A stretch of 64,000 bases of DNA from Caulobacter sp. BP25 (lineage in GTDB: Bacteria > Pseudomonadota > Alphaproteobacteria > Caulobacterales > Caulobacteraceae), in NCBI RefSeq assembly GCF_002737755.1, contig NZ_PEGH01000011.1:1-64000 (forward strand), read 5' to 3'. The notes beneath the pieces are model-generated. The model worked only from the letters and a program-made list of their open reading frames with translations, had not been told where the DNA came from and made no database searches. A program made the translations under genes and the position numbers. Shown here one piece after another: positions 57,801 through 64,000 of this stretch; the first letter of the stretch is position 1, and each line of letters starts with the position of its first letter.

Positions 57801-58865
57801 ATGTTCCATCGTCCTTCGCAGCACAAGCATTTCGGGGTCTTTCTGCCGGTCGCCAACGGCGGCTGGATCATATCGAAGACCGCGCCGACCCTGGATGGCC
57901 TCTACGCGCAAAACCGCGCCGCGGCGGTGAAGGCCGACGAGGTCGGCATGGACTTCGTGATGTCGATGGGCAAGTTCCGCGGCTTCGGCGGCGAGACCGA
58001 CCACTGGGGCACAGCGCTGGAGTCCGTCACCATGATGGCGGGCATCGCTGAGGCCACCAAGAACGTGAAGATTTGGGCGACCATCCATCCGCTGCTGCAG
58101 AACCCAGCCGTGGCGGCGAAGATGATCGCCACCCTCGACCACATCAGCGGTGGTCGCGCGGGGCTCAACATCGTGGCTGGCGCTTACAAAGGTGAGTTCG
58201 ATCAGATGGGCGCGTGGGACGACGCCCTGACCCATGACGACCGCTACGCCCTGACCGAGGAATGGACGACGATCGTCAAACGCCTGTGGTCCGAGGACAG
58301 CGTCGACTTCCAGGGCAAGTACTTCACGATGAAGGATTGCCAGTCCAAGCCCAAGCCGTTGTCGCGTCCTCGTCCGGACCTCGTTTGCGCCGGAATGAGC
58401 GATCGCGGCTTCCAGTTCTCGGTGCGAGAGGCTGACGTCTGCTTTATCGGCGGGCGCACCCCGGACGAGCGTCGCGATGCTTCCCTGCGGGCCAAGAAGG
58501 CCGCCGAGGGCATGGGCAAGACGATCAAGACCTTCGCCATGTGCACCGTCGTCCATGGGGACACCGACGCGGACGCCGAGGCCAAGGTCGAGCACTACAA
58601 GAGCGGCGCCGACATGGGCGCGATCCTGGCCATGCTGGAGAGCTGGGGCGTGCCGGCCGAGAAGTTGTCCAGCGTCGCGGCGGCGCAGGGCGCCTTTATG
58701 ACCCAGACCGTGGTCGGTTCGCCCAAGACCTGCGCGGCGCAGATCGAAGAGTTCGTGCGCTACTGCGAGCTGGACGGCCTGATGCTGATCTTCCCGGACT
58801 ATGTCGAAGGCCTGACGATGTTCGGATCAGAGATCCTACCGGGCCTGAGGGCGGTGTTCTCGTGA
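57801..58865 (+). CDS. RutA-like LLM class flavin-dependent monooxygenase
   Basis: A 354-residue bacterial luciferase-like monooxygenase. Segments shared with RutA are FGVFLPVANGGWIISKTAP near the start, FVMSMGKFRGFGGETDHWGTALES, AKMIATLDHISGGRAGLNIV, QMGAWDDAL, FTMKDCQSKPKPLSR and VCAGMSDRGFQFSVREADV. RutA uses FMNH2 and O2 to open the uracil ring between N3 and C4. The same chemistry on a related N-heterocycle is likely. GGACCAGGAGAG lies just before the ATG. A flavin reductase gene in the same operon can supply FMNH2. The stop overlaps the next start (GTGA). Function by homology strong; substrate open. Confidence 0.88.
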   Translation: MFHRPSQHKHFGVFLPVANGGWIISKTAPTLDGLYAQNRAAAVKADEVGMDFVMSMGKFRGFGGETDHWGTALESVTMMAGIAEATKNVKIWATIHPLLQNPAVAAKMIATLDHISGGRAGLNIVAGAYKGEFDQMGAWDDALTHDDRYALTEEWTTIVKRLWSEDSVDFQGKYFTMKDCQSKPKPLSRPRPDLVCAGMSDRGFQFSVREADVCFIGGRTPDERRDASLRAKKAAEGMGKTIKTFAMCTVVHGDTDADAEAKVEHYKSGADMGAILAMLESWGVPAEKLSSVAAAQGAFMTQTVVGSPKTCAAQIEEFVRYCELDGLMLIFPDYVEGLTMFGSEILPGLRAVFS

Positions 58866-59515
58866 ACGCGATGACGACGGTGGTTTGCGCAGCCGATGAT
58901 TTGAAGACCTGGATCGCGCCGTCGCGGACGGCGGTGCTGGTCATCGACATCCAGGTCGACTTCGCCTCGCCCGAGGGCGCTCTGGGCGCCTATGTCGACA
59001 TGAGCGGGGTCCAGCCAGCGGTCGCGGCGGCGGCGAATCTGGTCGAAACGGCGCGGGCTGCGAATGTTCCCGTTGTCTTCGTTGGCCTGTTCACGACGCC
59101 CGAGACGGACTCCCTCAGCTGGCGCGAGCGCACGCGCCGTCGAGGGGGGGATCCCGACAATGAGAACGCCCTGTGCCGCCTCGGTGAGGTTGGCTCCGAC
59201 TTCTATGGTCCCCAGCCCTTACCTGGCGAACTGGTGGTCAGGAAGACGCGCTACAGCGGCTTTGGCGGCACGGACCTGGATGCGCGACTGAAGACCTTGG
59301 GTGTCGACACGCTGGTCGTGGCGGGGGTGACAACCGAATGCTGTGTCGACAGCACTGTCCGCGACGCCTTCAGCCTCGACTATCACGTGTTCGTCGCCGC
59401 TGACGCCTGTGCGGCCTACGAAGAAGATCTCCATGTCGCCTCGCTGAAGATGATGGAGCTCAACAGCGCCATCCTGACCGACACGGCGCAGGTCGCGACG
59501 GCCTGGAGCGCTTGA
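58862..59515 (+). CDS. RutB-like isochorismatase-family amidohydrolase
   Basis: A 217-residue cysteine hydrolase. The triad is visible as Asp in AVLVIDIQVDF, Lys in VVRKTRYSGFGGTDLD and Cys in GVTTECCVDSTVRDA. This pattern matches RutB, which hydrolyses ureidoacrylate, and N-carbamoyl hydrolases of the same family. The GTG at 58862 overlaps the end of the LLM gene, and an ATG at 58871 is an alternative. Directly after a RutA-like enzyme it would hydrolyse the ring-opened product, releasing carbamate or an amine (inference). The M20 gene follows 1 base after the stop. Confidence 0.88.
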   Translation: MNAMTTVVCAADDLKTWIAPSRTAVLVIDIQVDFASPEGALGAYVDMSGVQPAVAAAANLVETARAANVPVVFVGLFTTPETDSLSWRERTRRRGGDPDNENALCRLGEVGSDFYGPQPLPGELVVRKTRYSGFGGTDLDARLKTLGVDTLVVAGVTTECCVDSTVRDAFSLDYHVFVAADACAAYEEDLHVASLKMMELNSAILTDTAQVATAWSA

Positions 59516-59516
59516 G

Positions 59517-60917
59517 ATGGCGGACGGATTTCCCAACCTCGGGGCCGTCGCGCCCTACGCGGTCACCGAGGCCGATCGCGCCGCCATCGCCGCCGCCATC
59601 GACGAAGATGAGATCGTCCAGCTGGCCCTGACGCTCGGCAACATCCCCGCGCCGTCTGGCAAGGAGCTGGAGGTTGCCAACTACGTCCATGACTGGATGG
59701 CGCGTGAGGGCTTCTCGCCGCGCAAGGTCGGGGCGACGCCCGAGCGGCCGAACATCATCGGGACCTATGGCGGCAAGGGCCCAAACACCATTGGGGGGAA
59801 GAACCTGCTGTTCACTGCCCACCTGGACACCGAGGCGCCGACCTGGAACCCGGACCTCGACGCCTATAAGTACGCACCCGAAACCCTGGCCAATCCCGAG
59901 TGGGAGAAATGCTGGCTGGAGGACGGAAAGCTCTTTGGCTACCCGATCGCCAACGATCGCGGGCCAATGAGCTGCTTCCTGATCGCGGCCAAGGCGCTGA
60001 AGAAGGCCGGCTATGAGTTGGCTGGTAAGATGTACCTGACGGCCTGTCCCGGCGAGATCGGTCCAGAGCCGATCGAGGAGCACCGGGGCGTCGCCTATAT
60101 GGGCAAGGACATTGGCGCTCACTACCTGTTCCACCATGGCGGCGTCGCGCCGGACTACGCCATCGCGGCCGAGGGCTGCGACTTCGGGCTCACCTGGGTC
60201 GGCTGCGGCTATGCGGTGTTCCGGTTCCAGGTGTGGGGTGAGGGGGTCTTCACCCCGCTGCTGGAGCAGCCCGCGACCTCGGCCCAGCATCCGAACCCTA
60301 TCTACAAGCTGGGGCGCCTGACCGACGCCATCCACGCCTGGAGTGGCGAATGGGAGAAGACCAGCCGCTACGAAAGCTCTGGCGGCGTCGCCCAGCCCAA
60401 GTCGCAGATCGCCTCGGTGCGCGGCGGTATCCCCTATGCCTTCGGAGCGGGGACGGAACTGGTGAACCTCTATCTGGAGGTGGGGCTCAGCCCCAAGCAG
60501 CGGGTGGCCGACGCCCAGCACTCGCTTGAGAAGATGGTGCGGGATGCAGGCCTTGGCCGAGTCGACATCGAGCCGGTCGTTGTGCGCCACGGCTTCGAGG
60601 CGAACGCCGCCGAGGTCGCGCCGCTGGTCGGCGCTGTCGATGTCGCTACTCAGCTGGGTCTTGGCCATCCGGTCGCGCTGGCCAATCCTGTCTATTCCAG
60701 CATGTGGCGCGACCACAACGTCTTCAACATGCACCGCATTCCGGCGATCACAACCGGCTTTCGCCGCTGGAGGCCGACGCCGAAGGACCTCGTCGACAGC
60801 GCCCTGATCTACGCCCTGACGACCCTGGCCGTCTGCGGTCGTGCTAGCCTGGAAGAGAGCGCTGCGCAGCCGGCGTCGGCGGTCTATCCCGACAATCCAT
60901 TCGGGAGCGAGCCATGA
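59517..60917 (+). CDS. M20 family metallohydrolase
   Basis: A 466-residue hydrolase of the M20/ArgE-DapE type. The metal site is in LLFTAHLDTEAPTWNP (His, Asp), the catalytic Glu in PGEIGPEPIEEHRG, and a histidine near the end in FNMHRIPAITTGF. Unlike typical deacylases it has a long insert with YPIANDRGPMSCFLI. These enzymes cleave acyl-amino or peptide bonds. There is one base between the RutB-like stop and this ATG. It probably processes an amide or N-acyl product of the pathway, the step which rutC or rutD would perform in the uracil pathway (inference). Its end overlaps the flavin reductase start by four bases. Confidence 0.87.
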   Translation: MADGFPNLGAVAPYAVTEADRAAIAAAIDEDEIVQLALTLGNIPAPSGKELEVANYVHDWMAREGFSPRKVGATPERPNIIGTYGGKGPNTIGGKNLLFTAHLDTEAPTWNPDLDAYKYAPETLANPEWEKCWLEDGKLFGYPIANDRGPMSCFLIAAKALKKAGYELAGKMYLTACPGEIGPEPIEEHRGVAYMGKDIGAHYLFHHGGVAPDYAIAAEGCDFGLTWVGCGYAVFRFQVWGEGVFTPLLEQPATSAQHPNPIYKLGRLTDAIHAWSGEWEKTSRYESSGGVAQPKSQIASVRGGIPYAFGAGTELVNLYLEVGLSPKQRVADAQHSLEKMVRDAGLGRVDIEPVVVRHGFEANAAEVAPLVGAVDVATQLGLGHPVALANPVYSSMWRDHNVFNMHRIPAITTGFRRWRPTPKDLVDSALIYALTTLAVCGRASLEESAAQPASAVYPDNPFGSEP

Positions 60918-61408
60918 GCATCGCGACCCAGGTTCAGACGCCCGAGCCGGACGACTTCCGCAGGGCCATGGGCAGCTTCGCGTCAGGCGTGACCGTGGTC
61001 ACCGCCTGTCACGAGGGGCGGCTGGTGGGCACGACGGTCAGCGCGTTCAGCTCCGTGTCGATGGACCCGCCGTTGGTCCTGGTCTGCCTAAAGCGTGACA
61101 GCCGCACGCTGGCGGCCTTGCGACTGGCCGAGCGCTTCTGCGTCAACATCCTGGCGCGTGAGCAGGGCGACCTGGCCTACCGCTTCGCCAAGAGCGGCGC
61201 TGACGACCGTTTTGCCCTGACGGCCGTCGAGGCGGGGCTCTGCGGGGCGCCAGTGCTGGCTGGCTGCGTCGCTGCGGTCGAATGCGCCCTTCACGCCGCT
61301 TACGACGGCGGCGATCACGAGATTTTCGTCGGCCGCGTGCTGCGGGTCGTCACCGACGAGACCAAGACGCCGCTTGTCTATGCGCGCGGCGGCTTTCTGA
61401 ACATCTAG
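60914..61408 (+). CDS. RutF/HpaC-like flavin reductase
   Basis: A 164-residue flavin reductase of the HpaC/RutF family: MGSFASGVTVVTACHEGRLV near the start, TTVSAFSSVSMDPPLVLVCL, LRLAERFCVNILAREQ and the end DGGDHEIFVGRVL. It supplies reduced FMN to the LLM monooxygenase at 57801, as RutF does for RutA. Its start overlaps the M20 stop (ATGA), and the TauD-type gene starts 12 bases after it. Clear family, high confidence in partner role. Confidence 0.9.
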   Translation: MSIATQVQTPEPDDFRRAMGSFASGVTVVTACHEGRLVGTTVSAFSSVSMDPPLVLVCLKRDSRTLAALRLAERFCVNILAREQGDLAYRFAKSGADDRFALTAVEAGLCGAPVLAGCVAAVECALHAAYDGGDHEIFVGRVLRVVTDETKTPLVYARGGFLNI

Positions 61409-61419
61409 TGGAGTTTCGC

Positions 61420-62232
61420 ATGGCCTATGACGTGCTCGACGTGAAGCCCATGACGCGCCGGATCGGCGCGGAGATCTTCGGCGTCGATCTGGGCAAGCCG
61501 CTCAGCAACCGCCAGTTCGAGGAGGTCCATCAGGCGCTGCTGCAGCATCAGGTGATCTTCTTCCGCGACCAGGACATGTCGCACGAGGCGCATAAGGACC
61601 TGGGCCGCAAGTTCGGGGATCTGGCCATCCATTCTGGCGTGCCCGGACTGCCCGACCATCCCGAGATCGTCGCCATCCACGCCGACGCCAATTCCAAGTT
61701 CGTGGCTGGCGAGAACTGGCACTCGGACCTGACCTGCGATCCCGAGCCTCCGCTGGGCAGCATCCTCCACATGAAGGTCTTGCCCGAGGACGGCGGCGAC
61801 ACCTGCTTCGCCAGCATGTACTGGGCCTACGAGACTCTGTCGGACAAGATGAAGGCCTATTTGGAAGACCTGTCGGCGGTGCACGACGCCAATCCGGTCT
61901 ACAAGGCCATCTTCCCTGATATCGACCGCAAGTATAATTGCTCGACCCACCCGATCGTGCGGACCCACCCGGTCACCGGCCGCAAGAGCCTCTTCGTCAA
62001 TCCGTCCTATACGACCCATATCGAGGGCCTGCCCAAGGCCGAGAGCGCGGCGATCCTGAACTATCTCTACCAGCACGCCAGCAATCCCGACTTCCAGGTT
62101 CGCTTCCGCTGGCGGCCCAATTCAGTGGCCTTCTGGGACAACCGCTGCACCTGGCACCAGGCGATCTGGGACTACTTTCCCGATACTCGCACGGGCTATC
62201 GGGTGACCGTCGCGGGCGACAAGCCGTTCTGA
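61420..62232 (+). CDS. TauD/TfdA family dioxygenase
   Basis: A 270-residue Fe(II)/2-oxoglutarate oxygenase. Metal ligands are His and Asp in NWHSDLTCDPEPP and the distal His in FWDNRCTWHQAIWDY; the 2-OG arginine follows in TGYRVTVAGD. A typical first strand VKPMTRRIGAEIFGVDL starts the protein. The ATG at 61420 with GGAG eight bases ahead is preferred over the frame's extension into the flavin reductase gene. Family members hydroxylate taurine, aryloxyacetates or other small acids. It probably acts on a downstream product of the same pathway. It ends at a perfect hairpin. Confidence 0.9.
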   Translation: MAYDVLDVKPMTRRIGAEIFGVDLGKPLSNRQFEEVHQALLQHQVIFFRDQDMSHEAHKDLGRKFGDLAIHSGVPGLPDHPEIVAIHADANSKFVAGENWHSDLTCDPEPPLGSILHMKVLPEDGGDTCFASMYWAYETLSDKMKAYLEDLSAVHDANPVYKAIFPDIDRKYNCSTHPIVRTHPVTGRKSLFVNPSYTTHIEGLPKAESAAILNYLYQHASNPDFQVRFRWRPNSVAFWDNRCTWHQAIWDYFPDTRTGYRVTVAGDKPF

Positions 62233-62247
62233 CGGCCACATGCGCAA

Positions 62248-62274
62248 AGCGCCGCCATGACGCATGGCGGCGCT
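62248..62274. terminator. perfect hairpin ending the rut-like operon
   Basis: Perfect 12-bp arms AGCGCCGCCATG / CATGGCGGCGCT surround ACG, sixteen bases after the TauD stop. It lies between convergent genes and lacks a T run, so it may stop transcription in either direction with help of Rho. Confidence 0.62.
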
Positions 62275-62319
62275 CGGGCGTTTGGTAGGCCGCCGCGCTC
62301 CTGCAGGCGCGGCGTTCTG

Positions 62320-62805
62320 CTATTCGCGGGTGAAGCCAGCAGGGACCTGCGGATCCGGCCCGGCCTTGCCCCACAGCACGATCTCGTTGCCCCAAGGGTC
62401 GCGGAAGGCGTGGTTGTAGCCGTTGAATTCCTTCCAGTAGTGGTTCCGCCACAGGATCGAGGCGCCCAGGCTTTCGGCGGTTCCCAGGATGCGGTCGGCG
62501 CTGTCTTCGTCGCCGATCAGGACCCAGATGCGCGGCTTGCGGCCATCGGCGCTCAGCGTGCGCGGCTCGACGCTGGCGGGCTCGGGATGGGGGCGGGCGT
62601 TGGCGGCTTTGAAGATCCCAAGGTGCAGGTTGCCGATTTCGCTGTCGCTTCCGTCGGGCTTCTTGAAGAAGCCGCCGGGGACCATGCGGTGGTAGACGCC
62701 TTCGGGGCGCGCGTCGTTCTGCCAGCCGAACACCTGAGCGTAGAAATCCCCAGCGGTGGACGGATCTTCTGAGGCGAGGTCGACGAAGATAAGAGTGTTG
62801 GTCAC
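62320..62805 (-). CDS. VOC (glyoxalase/bleomycin resistance) superfamily protein
   Basis: A 161-residue VOC protein starting MTNTLIFVDLASEDPSTAGDFYAQVFGWQN, with VYHRMVPGGFFKKPDGSD and a second half RIWVLIGDEDSADRILGTAESLGA, closing with FRDPWGNEIVLWGK. The metal residues usual in glyoxalases are not clear, so it could be a lyase, isomerase or binding protein. It is transcribed leftward together with the SDR and the second TauD-type gene, convergent with the rut-like operon. Function not assigned. Confidence 0.82.
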   Translation of the reverse strand: MTNTLIFVDLASEDPSTAGDFYAQVFGWQNDARPEGVYHRMVPGGFFKKPDGSDSEIGNLHLGIFKAANARPHPEPASVEPRTLSADGRKPRIWVLIGDEDSADRILGTAESLGASILWRNHYWKEFNGYNHAFRDPWGNEIVLWGKAGPDPQVPAGFTRE

Positions 62806-62826
62806 TGAATAATCTCGCGTTTCGGG

Positions 62827-63651
62827 TCAGTCGTGGAAGCCGACGGAAAGGGAAAGGTCGTTCCAGGCGTCGATGTCGGCGGCCAGGGCTTGAGCGGCGT
62901 AGCGGGCGTACTTGAGGGCGTCGGCGCCCAGCAGCAGGTGCATCGGCGGGTTCGGTGCGTCGGCGATCGCCAGGATCGCTTGGGCGGCCTTGGCTGGATC
63001 GCCCGGCTCCTGGCCGGCGTGTTCGGCCATGATCCGCTCGGCCTCGCGGGCCAGGCCGTCGTACTCGGCGAGCTTCGTACGGACGATCGCTTTGGAGGCG
63101 GCCGCGAAGTTGGTTCTTAGGCCGCCCGGCGCGACGTTGACGACCTTGATCCCGAACTCGGCCACTTCCTGGGCCAGGCTCTGGGTCAGGGCCTCGAGCG
63201 CCCATTTGCTGGCGCAATAGACGCCCGTGCCCGCCCAGACCGCCAGCCCCGAGACCGATGTAATGTTGATGATCCGGCCGTCGTGTCGCGCCCGCATGGC
63301 GGGTAGGGCGGCCTTCAGAACGGCGAGCGGTGCTAAGATGTTCGTTTCGAACTGGGCGCGGACTTCGTCGAGCGAGGCCTCTTCAATCGCGCCGAACAAG
63401 CCGTAGCCAGCATTGTTGACGAGGACGTCGATCTTGCCAGTGACCCCTTCGGCCGCAGCGACCGCCGTGCCCACGGCTGTCATATCGGTGACGTCCAGGA
63501 TCATGGCGTGGCCGCCCTGGGCCTTGAAGGCTGCGGCCGCCTCGGGGCGTCGCACCGTACCGATCACCACATCGCCACGAGCGATCGCCGCGAGACCGAT
63601 CTCGCGGCCAAGGCCGCTCGACACGCCCGTGATGAACCAGGTCTTGGACAT
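62827..63651 (-). CDS. short-chain dehydrogenase/reductase
   Basis: A 274-residue SDR with the cofactor motif ITGVSSGLGREIGL at the N-terminus, NNAGYGLFGAIEE, the active-site Ser in ITSVSGLAVWAG and YCASKWALEALT (Tyr and Lys). It resembles the oxidoreductases with DxxW-type C-termini that act on hydroxyl or keto groups with NAD(P). The start at 63651 follows the stop of the TauD-type gene closely; the frame open to 63786 overlaps that gene, so I reject it. It would convert an alcohol or carbonyl intermediate made by the dioxygenase. Confidence 0.88.
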   Translation of the reverse strand: MSKTWFITGVSSGLGREIGLAAIARGDVVIGTVRRPEAAAAFKAQGGHAMILDVTDMTAVGTAVAAAEGVTGKIDVLVNNAGYGLFGAIEEASLDEVRAQFETNILAPLAVLKAALPAMRARHDGRIINITSVSGLAVWAGTGVYCASKWALEALTQSLAQEVAEFGIKVVNVAPGGLRTNFAAASKAIVRTKLAEYDGLAREAERIMAEHAGQEPGDPAKAAQAILAIADAPNPPMHLLLGADALKYARYAAQALAADIDAWNDLSLSVGFHD

Positions 63652-63659
63652 CGCCGGAC

Positions 63660-64000
63660 TCAGTACGGCTTGTCGCCCTTGACCCACAGCCGCTGCATGG
63701 TCCGGAAGTACTTGGTGTCGTCGTACAGGGTGCCGGTGTGCAGGGTGCAGCGGTTGTCCCACATCAGGAGATCGCCGACCCGCCACTTGTGGCGATAAAC
63801 GAACCGCTCCTGCGTCATGAACTCGACCAGTTCATCCAGCAGCGCCAGGCCCGCGGGGCCGGGCATGCCGATGACCTCGGTCACGGTGCCGGTGGAGGGC
63901 CAAAGCGCTTTGCGGCCGTCAGCGGGATGGGTGCGGATCAGCGGGTGTGTGACGTCGGGATTGGCCGCCTCCATCTCGGGCGACAGGGTCTGCTGCTCTC
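63660..64000 (-). CDS. TauD/TfdA family dioxygenase, partial at window edge
   Basis: The C-terminal 113 residues of a second TauD-type oxygenase; the frame is open to the window edge and continues beyond. The distal metal His is in MWDNRCTLHTGTLYDDTKYF and the 2-OG arginine in the following FRTMQRLWVKGDKPY. PLIRTHPADGRKALWPS corresponds to the HPVTGRKSLFVNP part of the gene at 61420, but the two differ clearly. The stop lies eight bases before the SDR start, so SDR, VOC and this gene form one leftward operon. Confidence 0.87.
   Translation of the reverse strand, partial: EQQTLSPEMEAANPDVTHPLIRTHPADGRKALWPSTGTVTEVIGMPGPAGLALLDELVEFMTQERFVYRHKWRVGDLLMWDNRCTLHTGTLYDDTKYFRTMQRLWVKGDKPY

Noticed and set aside
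57801..61408. A classic uracil rut operon
   Set aside because: Only RutA-, RutB- and RutF-like genes are present; rutC, rutD, rutE and the permease rutG are absent and an M20 hydrolase, TauD and TonB receptor are added. Gene symbols of rut were therefore not used.
1..64000. tRNA, rRNA, CRISPR or prophage
   Set aside because: No cloverleaf-like or repeat-spacer pattern and no phage structural genes were noticed on either strand; a covariance-model search would be the decisive test for RNA genes.

Overview
The window is a GC-rich, densely packed bacterial chromosome segment. Several things point to an alphaproteobacterium of the Caulobacter type (an inference; no 16S or other marker is present): strong GC bias at third codon positions, three large TonB-dependent receptors for sugars or other ligands, a complete ccoNOQP-GHIS operon with FNR/FixK boxes, an FtrB-like CRP/FNR regulator, and many GntR and IclR regulators. 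I saw no tRNA, rRNA, CRISPR array or intact insertion sequence.

Region 1 (1-12606) is a catabolic cluster. It holds an Asp/Glu/hydantoin racemase-family gene cut by the window edge, an unknown protein, an amidase, a PaaK-like CoA ligase, an MmgE/PrpD protein, and a HutC-type GntR regulator. A leftward operon follows: CitE-like lyase, MaoC hydratase, acyl-CoA dehydrogenase and two family III CoA-transferases. A short rightward operon holds a HapK-like protein and a frameshifted SDR. Three near-identical palindromes (core ATGTCCGGACAT) lie at the three outward promoters and probably form the operator set of the GntR protein. The pathway looks like CoA activation of an organic acid, then dehydrogenation, hydration and C-C cleavage; the substrate cannot be read from the sequence.

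Region 2 (12607-13463) is a scar: a multiply frameshifted IS5-family transposase relic beside a broken histidine-kinase fragment.

Region 3 (13357-43313) is dominated by uptake and breakdown of a rhamnose/uronate polymer, most likely rhamnogalacturonan: TonB receptor, BNR_4 protein, RhaT-type rhamnose symporter, GH105-DUF4861 fusion, two IclR regulators, FCD GntR regulator, gluconokinase, a pectate-lyase-superfamily protein with a propeller tail, a second TonB receptor, and a PL26-type rhamnogalacturonan exolyase. Paired palindromes mark several promoters. Embedded in it are an envelope island (OmpW, DUF2490 and two periplasmic proteins) next to an OmpR-type two-component system, and an SLC13-type transporter with a CRP/FNR regulator and QueD.

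Region 4 (43360-53747) is the microaerobic respiration block: ccoN-O-Q-P-G-H-I-S, hemN and an ompW gene, with TTGA-N6-TCAA boxes in front of ccoN, hemN and (weaker) ompW.

Region 5 (53883-64000) is a second catabolic cluster: TonB receptor, MFS carrier, RutA-like flavin monooxygenase, RutB-like amidohydrolase, M20 hydrolase and RutF-like flavin reductase, followed by TauD dioxygenases, a VOC protein and an SDR. It resembles part of the pyrimidine rut pathway but lacks rutC, rutD, rutE and rutG, so it probably attacks a different N-heterocycle or cyclic amide brought in through the outer membrane. This is the best candidate for an undescribed pathway in the window.
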